From contig NZ_CP127173.1 in NCBI RefSeq assembly GCF_030264295.1, forward strand, positions 10,113,501 through 10,177,500: 64,000 nucleotides of DNA, read 5' to 3'. A program made the translations under genes and the position numbers. This document shows, piece after piece, positions 8,300-16,905 of the stretch (the first letter of the stretch is position 1; the number at the start of each line of letters is the position of its first letter). The notes beneath the pieces were generated by a model, which worked only from the letters and a program-made list of their open reading frames with translations, searched no databases and was not told the origin of the DNA. Origin of the DNA: Amycolatopsis nalaikhensis (lineage in GTDB: Bacteria > Actinomycetota > Actinomycetes > Mycobacteriales > Pseudonocardiaceae).

Positions 8300-11200
8300 G
8301 GCTGCTCGTCGCCAACCGCGGCGAGATCGCCGTCCGGATCCTGCGCAGCGCCCGCGAACTGGGCCTCGAAACCGTCGCCGTGTACTCCGACGCCGACCGC
8401 CTCGCCCCGCACGTGCGCCTGGCCGACCGGGCCGTGCGGCTCGGCCCGGCCCCGGCCGCGGAGAGCTACCTCCGCGCCGACGCGATCATCGCCGCCGCGC
8501 TGGAAACCAGCTGCGACGCCGTGCACCCCGGCTACGGGTTCCTGTCCGAGGACGCGGCGTTCGCGCGGGCCTGCGAGGACGCCGGGATCGCGTTCGCCGG
8601 GCCGTCGCCCGAGCACCTGGAGGTGTTCGGCAGCAAGCACACCGCGCGCGAGGCGGCCATCGCGGCGGGCGTGCCGCTGCTGGCGGGCACCGGCCTGCTG
8701 TCCGATGTGGACGAGGCGCTCGCCCGCGCGGACGACATCGGCTACCCGGTGATGCTCAAGGCGACCGGCGGCGGGGGCGGCATCGGGATGCGCGCGTGCG
8801 CGTCGCCGGACGAGCTGCGCGCCGCCTGGGAGACCGTCCGCAGCGTCGCGGCCAAGAGCTTCGCCAGCTCCGGGGTCTTCCTGGAGCGCCTGGTGACGCG
8901 CGCCCGGCACGTCGAGGTCCAGGTGTTCGGCGACGGCCTCGGCGAGGTGCTGGCCCTGGGCACGCGGGACTGCTCGCTGCAGCGGCGCAACCAGAAGGTC
9001 GTCGAGGAGTGCCCGGCACCGGACCTCCCGGAAGACGTCCGGAAGGAGCTGGTCGACTCGGCCGTCGCGCTGTGCTCGTCGGTGCGCTACCGCTCGGCGG
9101 GCACCGTCGAGTACGTCTACGACCCCGAGCGCGGCGAGGCCGCGTTCCTCGAGGTCAACACGCGGCTCCAGGTCGAGCACCCGGTCACCGAAGCCGTCTA
9201 CGGCGTCGACCTCGTCGCCTGGATGCTGCGGCTCGCCCAGGGCGACCGCGCGATGTTCCGCGCGGTGCCGGTGCCGCGCGGCCACGCCGTCGAAGCCCGC
9301 GTGTACGCCGAAGACCCGAGCGCCGGGCACCGGCCGAGCGCGGGTCTCGTCACCCGCGTCACGCTGCCCGAAGGCACCCGCGTGGACACCTGGGTCGAGG
9401 CGGGCACGACCGTCACCACGCACTACGACCCGTTGCTGGCCAAGGTGATCTGCACCGGCACCGACCGCGCGGACGCGCTCGCGAACCTGCGAGCGGCCTT
9501 GGCGACGACCCGGGTCGACGGCGTACGGACCAACCTCGGGCAGCTGCGCGCGGCGGCGGCCGACGCCGCGTTCGGCGCCGCCCGGCACGACACGTCCACT
9601 CTGGACGACATCGAGGACGCCGAACCGCGGCTCGACGTCGTCCGCGGCGGCACGATGACCACCGTGCAGGACTGGCCGGGCCGCACCGGCTTCTGGCACG
9701 TCGGGGTGCCGCCGAGCGGTCCGATGGACGACCTTTCGCTGTGCCTGGGCAACCTCGCGCTGGGCAACCCCGAAGGCGCGCCCGGCCTGGAGTGCACTGT
9801 GGACGGCGTGGCCCTGCGGTTCTCGCACGCCACCCAGGTGTGCGTCACCGGCGCGCCGACGACGGTGCTCGTCGACGGCGCCGAAGTTCCCCTGTGGACG
9901 CCCGTCGAGGTGCCCGCGGGCGCCACGCTCGACGTCCGGGCGTGCACGGCCGGGCTGCGCAGCTACGTGCTGGTCCGCGGCGGCGTCGACGTGCCGGAGT
10001 TCCTCGGCAGCGCGGCGACGTTCACCCTGGGCGGGTTCGGCGGCCACGGCGGCCGTGCCCTGGCCGCGGGCGACGTCCTGCGGCCCGGCGCGGCGCCCGC
10101 GGATCCGGTCGTCGGCCCGGTGCCGGTCGCGGACCGGCCGGTGTTCGCTCCCCAGTGGACGATCGGCGCGCTCGAAGGGCCGCACGCGGCCCCGGAGTTC
10201 TTCACCCCCGAAGACGTCGACACGTTCTACGCCACCGACTGGCAGGTGCACTTCAACTCGGCGCGCACCGGCGTGCGGCTGGTCGGGCCGCGGCCGCGGT
10301 GGGCGCGCGCGGACGGCGGCGAGGCGGGCCTGCACCCGTCGAACATCCACGACACGCCGTACGCGATCGGCGCCGTCGACTACACCGGTGACCTGCCGAT
10401 CCTGCTCGGCCCGGACGGCCCCAGCCTGGGCGGGTTCGTCTGCCCGGCCACGGTCGCGACCGGCGAGCGATGGAAGCTCGGGCAGCTGCGGCCGGGCGAC
10501 ACCGTGCGGTTCGTCCCGATCGACGCCGACCACGCGGCGGCGCTGCGACGGCGGCCCGCGTCGGCCGTGACGTCCACGAGGGACGCCCGGCACGACGGCG
10601 GCGTCCTCGCGCGACTGCCCGCTTCGGACGCCGAGCCGTCGGTGACCTACCGCCGCAGCGGCGACGACAACCTGCTCGTCGAGTACGGCGAGATGAAGCT
10701 CGACCTGGCGCTGCGGATGCGGGTGCACGCGCTCGCCGAGCGGCTGGCCGCCGAGGGCGTGCCGGGGATCGTCGACCTGACGCCGGGCATCCGGTCGCTG
10801 CAGGTGCACGTCGACCCGGACGCGCTGCCGGTCGGCAAGGCGCTCGGGCTGGTGCGCGAGCTGGAGCGGGACCTGCCGCCGACGCACGACCTCGTCGTGC
10901 CGAGCCGCAGCGTCCGGCTGCCGCTGTCGTGGGACGACCCGGCCACGCGCGAGGCGATCGAGCGGTACATGACCGGCGTGCGCGACGACGCGCCGTGGTG
11001 CCCGTGGAACATCGAGTTCATCCGGCGGGTGAACGGCCTGTCCAGTGTGGACGAGGTATACCGGACCGTGTTCGATGCGGAGTACCTCGTGCTCGGCCTC
11101 GGCGACGTCTACCTCGGCGCGCCGGTGGCGACGCCGCTCGACCCGCGCCACCGCCTGGTGACCACGAAGTACAACCCGGCGCGGACGTGGACGGCGGAGA

Positions 11201-11829
11201 ACTCCGTCGGCATCGGCGGCGCCTACCTCTGCATCTACGGCATGGAAGGGCCGGGCGGCTACCAGTTCGTCGGGCGGACCGTGCAGGTGTGGAACAGCTG
11301 GCGCGGCGGGAACCAGCCGTGGAACCTGCGCTTCTTCGACCGGATCTCCTGGTACCCCGTGTCGGCCGAGGAACTGCTGGACCTGCGGGCGCGGAGCGCG
11401 TCCGGGCAGCTGGAAATCGACACGACCGAGGGCACGTTCGCGTTGGCGGACTACCAGAAGTTCCTGGCGGACAACGCGGACAGCATCGCGGAGTTCCGGG
11501 CGACGCAGTCCGCGGCGTTCGAGGCGGAGCGGCGGGCGTGGGCCGCGGCCGGTGAGTTCGACCCGAAGCCGGAGCCGGTCACCCGGCCGCCCGCGCGGGT
11601 CGAGGCGCCTCCGGGCGGGCACGTCGTGGAGGCGCCGTTCGCCGCGACGGTGTGGCGGGTCGACGTCACCGCGGGCGAACGCGTCGAGGACGCGCAGTCC
11701 CTGGTGACGCTGGAGGCGATGAAGACCGAGGCGCGGATCCCCGCGCCGGCGGGCGGAGAGGTGGTCGAAGTGCTCGTGTCCCCCGGTGACCAGGTCGCCC
11801 CCGGAACCCCGTTGGTGGTGCTGGGATGA
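8296..11829 (+). CDS. uca: Urea/guanidine carboxylase, biotin- and ATP-dependent
   Basis: A 1177-residue multidomain carboxylase. Residues 1-440 are biotin carboxylase: LVANRGEIAVRI start, ATP-grasp glycine loop MLKATGGGGGIGMRA, and EVNTRLQVEHPVTE. Residues about 450-1070 form the carboxyltransferase region, made of fused KipA/KipI-like halves (MTTVQDWPGRTGFWHVGVPP and the later DDNLLVEYGEMKLDLA). The C-terminal biotinyl domain has the lysine of EAMKTEA at K1143. Annotated homologues are called urea carboxylase (EC 6.3.4.6), but enzymes beside two DUF1989 genes carboxylate guanidine in the cases tested. I therefore favour guanidine as substrate, without excluding urea. Confidence 0.92.
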   Translation: MRLLVANRGEIAVRILRSARELGLETVAVYSDADRLAPHVRLADRAVRLGPAPAAESYLRADAIIAAALETSCDAVHPGYGFLSEDAAFARACEDAGIAFAGPSPEHLEVFGSKHTAREAAIAAGVPLLAGTGLLSDVDEALARADDIGYPVMLKATGGGGGIGMRACASPDELRAAWETVRSVAAKSFASSGVFLERLVTRARHVEVQVFGDGLGEVLALGTRDCSLQRRNQKVVEECPAPDLPEDVRKELVDSAVALCSSVRYRSAGTVEYVYDPERGEAAFLEVNTRLQVEHPVTEAVYGVDLVAWMLRLAQGDRAMFRAVPVPRGHAVEARVYAEDPSAGHRPSAGLVTRVTLPEGTRVDTWVEAGTTVTTHYDPLLAKVICTGTDRADALANLRAALATTRVDGVRTNLGQLRAAAADAAFGAARHDTSTLDDIEDAEPRLDVVRGGTMTTVQDWPGRTGFWHVGVPPSGPMDDLSLCLGNLALGNPEGAPGLECTVDGVALRFSHATQVCVTGAPTTVLVDGAEVPLWTPVEVPAGATLDVRACTAGLRSYVLVRGGVDVPEFLGSAATFTLGGFGGHGGRALAAGDVLRPGAAPADPVVGPVPVADRPVFAPQWTIGALEGPHAAPEFFTPEDVDTFYATDWQVHFNSARTGVRLVGPRPRWARADGGEAGLHPSNIHDTPYAIGAVDYTGDLPILLGPDGPSLGGFVCPATVATGERWKLGQLRPGDTVRFVPIDADHAAALRRRPASAVTSTRDARHDGGVLARLPASDAEPSVTYRRSGDDNLLVEYGEMKLDLALRMRVHALAERLAAEGVPGIVDLTPGIRSLQVHVDPDALPVGKALGLVRELERDLPPTHDLVVPSRSVRLPLSWDDPATREAIERYMTGVRDDAPWCPWNIEFIRRVNGLSSVDEVYRTVFDAEYLVLGLGDVYLGAPVATPLDPRHRLVTTKYNPARTWTAENSVGIGGAYLCIYGMEGPGGYQFVGRTVQVWNSWRGGNQPWNLRFFDRISWYPVSAEELLDLRARSASGQLEIDTTEGTFALADYQKFLADNADSIAEFRATQSAAFEAERRAWAAAGEFDPKPEPVTRPPARVEAPPGGHVVEAPFAATVWRVDVTAGERVEDAQSLVTLEAMKTEARIPAPAGGEVVEVLVSPGDQVAPGTPLVVLG

Positions 11830-13430
11830 ACGTCGCCGTCGAGCGGGTGCGGGCCGCCTACCGCCGGATCGAGCAGGTGGACCGGCCGGAGATCTGGATC
11901 GACCTGCGGCCCGAGGCCGACGTCGTTGCCGAGGCCGCCGCGCTGGAAGAACGCGGGTCGCCGCTCTACGGCAAGGTCGTCGCGGTCAAGGGCAACATCG
12001 ACGTCGCGGGCCTGCCGACGACGGCGGGCTGCCCGGCCTACGCCTCCAAGCCGGAGGCCGACGCGCCGGTCGTCGCGCGGCTGCGGGCGGCCGGGGCGCT
12101 GGTGCTCGGCACGACCAACCTCGACCAGTTCGCGACCGGGCTGGTCGGGACGCGCAGCCCGTACGGCGCGGTCCGCAACGCGGTCGACCCGGCGTACGTC
12201 TCGGGCGGGTCCAGTTCCGGTTCGGCGGTGGCGGTCGCCCTGGGCATCGCGGACTTGGCCCTGGGCACCGACACCGCGGGTTCGGGCCGGGTTCCGGCGG
12301 CGTTCAACGGGATCGTCGGGCTCAAGCCGACCCCGGGGCTGCTGCCGACCGAGGGTGTCGTGCCCGCGTGCGCGAGCATCGACTGCGTGTCGCTGTTCGC
12401 GCGGACGGTCGAGGAGGCGGCGTTCGCGCTGACCTGCCTGGCCGAGCCCGCGCAGGTCCACACGGGACGGTTCCGGCTCGGCGTGCCGTCCCCGGACCAG
12501 CTGGGGCCGTTGGCACCCGGCTGGGCGGAGGCGTTCGCGGCCGCGATCGAGGACTACGCCGCGGCGGGCGCCGAAGTGACCACAGTGGACATCTCGGCGT
12601 TCCTGGACGCGGCTCGGCTGCTCTACGGCGGCGCGTTCGTCGCCGAGCGGTACACGGCGGTCGGCGAATTCCTCGACGCGCACCCGGACGACTGCGACCC
12701 GGTGGTGCACGGCATCATCACCGCGGGCCGCGAGATCCGCGCGCACCAGCTGTTCGCCGACCAGGCGGCGCTGGCCGGGCTGCGGGCCGAGGCAGTGGCC
12801 GCGCTGGCGGGCGTCGACGCGCTGCTGGTGCCGACCACCACCGAGCACCCCACGATCGCCGAGGTGGCCGCGGACCCGGTCGCGGTCAACGCGCGGCTGG
12901 GCCGGTTCACGAACTCGACCAACCTGTTCGGGCTGTCCGCGCTGGCGGTCCCGGCGGGCACGGTCGACGGGCGCCCGTTCGGCGTGATGCTGGTCGGCGC
13001 CCCGCACGACGACCTGAAGCTGGCGGCGCTGGCGGAACTGCGGGCCGAAAGGATCCCGATCGTGGTGGTCGGCGCCCACCTGCGCGGGCAGCCGCTGAAC
13101 CACGAGCTGACGTCCCGGGGCGGCCGGTTCGTCGCGGCGGTGTCGACGGCCGCGTCCTACCGGCTGTTCGCGTTGGACACGGTGCCGCCGAAGCCCGGGT
13201 TGGTGCGGGTGTCCGACGGCGGGGTTTCGATCGCCGCGGAGGTGTGGGAGCTGCCGGTGCGCGGTTTCGGCGAGTTCGTCTCGAAGATCCCGGCGCCGCT
13301 GGCGATCGGGAAGGTGGTGCTGGCGGACGGCTCGTCGGTGTCCGGTTTCCTGTGCGAACCGGCGGCGACCGAAGGCGCGGAGGACATCTCGGCGAAGGGC
13401 GGCTGGCTGGCGCACGTGGGCGCGCGGTAA
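11826..13430 (+). CDS. atzF: Allophanate hydrolase
   Basis: A 534-residue amidase-signature enzyme that converts allophanate to two CO2 and two NH3. The Ser-cisSer-Lys triad is visible: K55 (VAVKGNIDVAG), the Ser loop around 129-131 (GGSSSGSAVAV), and nucleophile S153 (TDTAGSGRVP). The C-terminal 130 residues (from about 400, IPIVVVGAHLRGQPLN) form the small allophanate hydrolase C-terminal domain, so it is a full-length two-domain enzyme. ATGA overlap with the carboxylase shows it is the last gene of the operon. It completes nitrogen release from carboxyguanidine via allophanate. Confidence 0.93.
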   Translation: MNVAVERVRAAYRRIEQVDRPEIWIDLRPEADVVAEAAALEERGSPLYGKVVAVKGNIDVAGLPTTAGCPAYASKPEADAPVVARLRAAGALVLGTTNLDQFATGLVGTRSPYGAVRNAVDPAYVSGGSSSGSAVAVALGIADLALGTDTAGSGRVPAAFNGIVGLKPTPGLLPTEGVVPACASIDCVSLFARTVEEAAFALTCLAEPAQVHTGRFRLGVPSPDQLGPLAPGWAEAFAAAIEDYAAAGAEVTTVDISAFLDAARLLYGGAFVAERYTAVGEFLDAHPDDCDPVVHGIITAGREIRAHQLFADQAALAGLRAEAVAALAGVDALLVPTTTEHPTIAEVAADPVAVNARLGRFTNSTNLFGLSALAVPAGTVDGRPFGVMLVGAPHDDLKLAALAELRAERIPIVVVGAHLRGQPLNHELTSRGGRFVAAVSTAASYRLFALDTVPPKPGLVRVSDGGVSIAAEVWELPVRGFGEFVSKIPAPLAIGKVVLADGSSVSGFLCEPAATEGAEDISAKGGWLAHVGAR

Positions 13431-13461
13431 ACCGGTTGCGCCACCGGCCGACACTGGTGGG

Positions 13462-14652
13462 GTGAACGTTCTTCCGTGCGGCCATCTCGCTGCGGCCGCT
13501 GGGGCGCGCGTCTGCGCCCACCTCACCACCGACAACGGGCCCGCGTGCTTCCGCGTGCTCACCGGGGTCGGAACGCGGTTCGACCTGGTGTGCCGCGAGT
13601 GCGTCGAGGCGCCCGTCCTGCTCGACGCGTGCGTCGGTTGCTTCGACCGGGCCGACGCCATGGCGAGCCTCGGCTGGCGCGGCTCACCGGAAGTCCTGCT
13701 GCGCGACCGGGAGCTGCCGGGCACCTGGACGACCCGGCCGTGCCCGGTGACCCCGCTGAACGACCGCTGCCTCGTCCCGGTGCCCGGTGGCTGGCTCGCG
13801 CTCACCGAGGCGGGGTTCGTCCGCCTCGACGACGAGGACCAGTGGCTCCTCGGCCCGGTCGAGCTGCGCGAGGAACGCGACGTCGAGCGGTTCGAGCGGC
13901 CGGACCGGCCCCGGGGTCCCGCGCTGCACGCCTCGGCCGACGGCCGGTTCGCGGCGGTCGTTTCGGACTACGGCCAGTACGGGACCGTCATCGACCTGGC
14001 CGAGTGGGTCACCGTGCTCGACCTCGACCGGGACTGGGACGACAACGAGTGGACGCGCTACCCGTTCGCGTTCCTCGACGGGGGCCGGTTCGCCGCGGCC
14101 ACCGCCGGGGACCGGCTCGACGTCTTCGAATCGGCCACCGGACGCCTGCTCACCGGCCACGCGGGCGAAGTCGACTATTTCAGCGGCGCGCTGCTGCCGA
14201 GCCCGTCCGGCCGGTCGCTGCTCGTCGACGCCTGGGCCTGGCACCCGGTCGGGATCCCTCTGGTCATCGACGTCACCGCCTGGCTCGAGGGTGACCGGAA
14301 CCCGCGGCAGCTGGCCGACCGCGGCGACGTCTGGGACGAGCCGATGGCCTGGCTGGACGAGGAAACCGTGGCGCTGCAAGGCATCGGCACCGAACGGCCA
14401 CCCCTGCCGGGCATCGAGCTGCGCGAAGCGGCGACCGGCCGCAGGATCGGGCAGTTCACCGGCCCGGACGGCCGGATGTGGGCCCACGGCGGCCTGCTGT
14501 ACGTCGCCGCCGAGGCCGGGCTGGAGGTCTGGGACCCGGCCGAGGGCGCGCGGATCGGGAACCTGGCCGGTTTCGTGCCGATCGCGCACGACTCGGGTAC
14601 GTTCGCCGAGCTGCGTAACGATCAGCTGAGGATCTGGGCCGCCGTCGGATAA
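13462..14652 (+). CDS. Hypothetical protein: Cys/His-rich N-terminus plus beta-propeller-like body
   Basis: A 396-residue protein of no family I recognise. The first 60 residues hold evenly spaced Cys and His (PCGHLA, VCAHLT, ACFRV, VCREC, DACVGC), likely a zinc-binding module. The rest is beta-rich with repeated short units ending in aromatic-Asp turns (GRFAAVVSDYGQYG, GRFAAATAGDRLDVFESATG, GLLYVAAEAGLEVWDPAEG), resembling a WD40/quinoprotein-like propeller. It has no signal peptide or membrane segment. It starts with GTG at 13462, 31 bases after the allophanate hydrolase, so it could be co-transcribed, though nothing else ties it to guanidine use. Confidence 0.75.
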   Translation: MNVLPCGHLAAAAGARVCAHLTTDNGPACFRVLTGVGTRFDLVCRECVEAPVLLDACVGCFDRADAMASLGWRGSPEVLLRDRELPGTWTTRPCPVTPLNDRCLVPVPGGWLALTEAGFVRLDDEDQWLLGPVELREERDVERFERPDRPRGPALHASADGRFAAVVSDYGQYGTVIDLAEWVTVLDLDRDWDDNEWTRYPFAFLDGGRFAAATAGDRLDVFESATGRLLTGHAGEVDYFSGALLPSPSGRSLLVDAWAWHPVGIPLVIDVTAWLEGDRNPRQLADRGDVWDEPMAWLDEETVALQGIGTERPPLPGIELREAATGRRIGQFTGPDGRMWAHGGLLYVAAEAGLEVWDPAEGARIGNLAGFVPIAHDSGTFAELRNDQLRIWAAVG

Positions 14653-14712
14653 CAACGCTCGTCCCGGGGCACCAACCCGCCGATGTCCTCGGTGAGACCT
14701 CCGGAGGCGGCC

Positions 14713-15350
14713 ATGACCACGGCGACCACATCCCCGCAGACGACGCTCGTCCACTCGTACCTGTTCCTGCGGCGCGCGATCGGGCTGATCGGCCTCGCGC
14801 TGCCGTTCGTGCTGATCCTCGGCAAGCAGCTCCTGCAGGGCGGCGACCTGATCGGCTCGCTCAGCGGGTACTACTACACGGATCTGCGGAACGTCTTCGT
14901 CGGCGCGATGTGCGCGGCCGGAGTGTTCCTGCTGGCGTACTACGGCCACGACTACGTGGACAACGTCGCGAGCAGCGTGGCCGGGCTCGGCGCGATCGGG
15001 CTGGCGCTCTTCCCGGCGACACCCGACCACGACGTCTCGGCGTGGGACCGGACGTCCGGGGTGCTGCACCTGACGTTCGCGGCGGTGTTCTTCCTGATGC
15101 TGGCGTACTTCTGCCTGCGGCTGTTCCCCACGACGGCGAGCAGCCGCCGGGCATCGGCGTCGTCTACCGCGTGTGCGGCGTGGTGATCCTGGCCGCGCTG
15201 GTGCTGATCGCGGTGACGAGCTGGCTGCGGCTCGTGCCGGAGTGGCACCCGGCGCTGTGGCTGGAGAGCGTCGCGGTGTGGGCGTTCGGTGTGGCGTGGC
15301 TGGTGAAGGGGCGGACCCTCACGCCGAAGGACCGCGCCTCGGCGAGCTGA
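14713..15350 (+). CDS. DUF998-like integral membrane protein with apparent frameshift
   Basis: A predicted 212-residue protein with about six membrane segments (IGLIGLALPFVLILG, VFVGAMCAAGVFLLAYY, LHLTFAAVFFLMLAYF, GVVILAALVLIAVTSWL among them). CGGAGG precedes the ATG at 14713 by about 5 bases. The fifth and sixth segments are in another frame: near 15133 the sequence reads ACGACGGCGAG, where one added C would give TTGEQPPGIGVVYRV and restore the frame. As written, the protein stops at 15186 after frame-shifted residues. Function unknown. Confidence 0.65.
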
Positions 15351-15672
15351 CCGCGGCACGGCGGGCCGCCGAGTCCCGCGCGGACCGGAACGCTGTCGGC
15401 GACAACGCCACGCCACCGAGCCCGCGGCGCGCCCGCCAAGCAGCGCGCGGGAAACCTGCTCGCCGGAGCAGCACCCGGCGCACGGCTCGCCGAGCGGCTC
15501 ACGAGCCGCCCCGGCACACCGACCGCGCCATCCGGGCCCTCTACCACCCGCCGGGCCGGGCGCCCGCGCCCCGAGAGTGTGCCGTAGCCCACTCGACCGG
15601 GCCACACCACTGGTTACCGACGGGTAACAAGGGCTATCGTGCGGGCAAAGACCTCTACTTCATGGAGCATTC
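15351..15672. other. Intergenic region upstream of fadA
   Basis: These 322 bases carry no supported gene. The only structure I see is the GTTACC-GACG-GGTAAC inverted repeat at 15613-15628, and a ribosome site (GGAG, 15664-15667) for the thiolase. The fadAB promoter should lie here. Confidence 0.5.
15613..15628. promoter_or_regulatory. Candidate operator upstream of fadAB
   Basis: GTTACC-GACG-GGTAAC is a perfect 6+4+6 inverted repeat, 45 bases before the thiolase start. Fatty-acid degradation genes in actinobacteria are commonly repressed by TetR- or GntR-type regulators that bind short palindromes in this position. The match is short and could be chance. Confidence 0.35.
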
Positions 15673-16905
15673 GTGGCCGCACCAGCAACGCCGCTCGCGC
15701 CGAACGCGCGAGGCGTGCGCAACGTCGTCTTCGTCGAGGGGGTACGGACCCCCTTCGGCAAGGCCGGCGACAAGGGCATGTACGCCGGGACCCGCGCGGA
15801 CGACCTCGTCGTCAACGCCATCCGCGAGCTGCTGCGGCGGCACCCCGAACTGCCGCCGGAGCGCGTCGACGAGGTGGCCATCGCCGCCACCACCCAGATC
15901 GGTGACCAGGGCCTGACCATCGGCCGCACCGCCGCGCTGCTGGCCGGGCTGCCCAAGTCCGTCCCGGGCTTCGCCATCGACCGCATGTGCGCCGGCGCGA
16001 TGACCGCCGTCACCACCACCGCCTCCGGCATCGGCTTCGGTGCCTACGACATCGCCATCGCCGGCGGCGTCGAGCACATGGGCCGTCACCCGATGGGCGA
16101 GGGCGTCGACCCGAACCCGCGGATCATCGCCGACAAGCTCGTCGACCCGACCGCGCTCGTCATGGGCCAGACCGCCGAGAACCTGCACGACCGGTTCCCG
16201 GCGATCACCAAGCTGCGCACCGACACCTACGCCGCGCGCAGCCAGGAGAAGTACGCCGAGGCCGTGAAGACCGGCAAGATCGGGCCCGAGCTGGTACCCG
16301 TCGCCACCCGCTCCAAAGAACTCGGCTGGGGCCTGGCCACCGAGGACGAGCCGCCCCGCCCGGGCACCACGCTCGAAACCCTCGCGAACCTGAAGACGCC
16401 GTTCCGCCCGCACGGCCGGATCACCGCGGGCAACGCGGCGGGCCTCAACGACGGCGCGACCGCCTCGATCCTCGCCGACGAGGACACCGCCCGCGAGCTG
16501 GGCCTGCCCGTCGCGATGCGGCTGGTCGGCTACTCCTTCGCCGGCGTCGAGCCGGAGGTCATGGGCATCGGCCCGGTGCCCGCCACCGAGAAGCTGTTCA
16601 AGCGCACCGGCCTGACCATCGACGACATCGGCCTGTTCGAGATCAACGAGGCCTTCGCCGTGCAGGTGCTGGCCTTCCTCGACCACTTCGGCATCGCCGA
16701 CGACGACCCGCGCGTGAACCAGTGGGGCGGCGCGATCGCCTGCGGCCACCCGCTGGCCTCGTCCGGCGTCCGGCTCATGACGCAGCTGGCCCGCCAGTTC
16801 GCCGAGCGGCCCGACGTCCGGTACGGCATCACCACGATGTGCATCGGCATCGGCATGGGCGGCACCGTGATCTGGGAGAACCCGGCGTTCGAGGGGGCGA
16901 AGTAA
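15673..16905 (+). CDS. fadA: Acetyl-CoA C-acyltransferase (3-ketoacyl-CoA thiolase)
   Basis: A 410-residue thiolase, the last step of fatty-acid beta-oxidation: CoA-dependent cleavage of 3-ketoacyl-CoA. The acyl-accepting Cys is C106 (DRMCAGAMTAV), the catalytic His is in GGAIACGHPLASSG, and the second Cys in TTMCIGIGMGG. It starts at GTG 15673 with GGAG upstream. Its TAA is followed directly by the ATG of fadB, so the two form the fadAB operon. fadA and fadB also neighbour the RNase D gene in Streptomyces, which makes this part of the conserved core and not accessory DNA. Confidence 0.93.
   Translation: MAAPATPLAPNARGVRNVVFVEGVRTPFGKAGDKGMYAGTRADDLVVNAIRELLRRHPELPPERVDEVAIAATTQIGDQGLTIGRTAALLAGLPKSVPGFAIDRMCAGAMTAVTTTASGIGFGAYDIAIAGGVEHMGRHPMGEGVDPNPRIIADKLVDPTALVMGQTAENLHDRFPAITKLRTDTYAARSQEKYAEAVKTGKIGPELVPVATRSKELGWGLATEDEPPRPGTTLETLANLKTPFRPHGRITAGNAAGLNDGATASILADEDTARELGLPVAMRLVGYSFAGVEPEVMGIGPVPATEKLFKRTGLTIDDIGLFEINEAFAVQVLAFLDHFGIADDDPRVNQWGGAIACGHPLASSGVRLMTQLARQFAERPDVRYGITTMCIGIGMGGTVIWENPAFEGAK

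Noticed and set aside
7993..11622. A 1209-codon open frame antisense to the carboxylase
   Set aside because: Low-complexity Arg/Val/Gly sequence, no ribosome site, and the opposite strand encodes a textbook biotin carboxylase.
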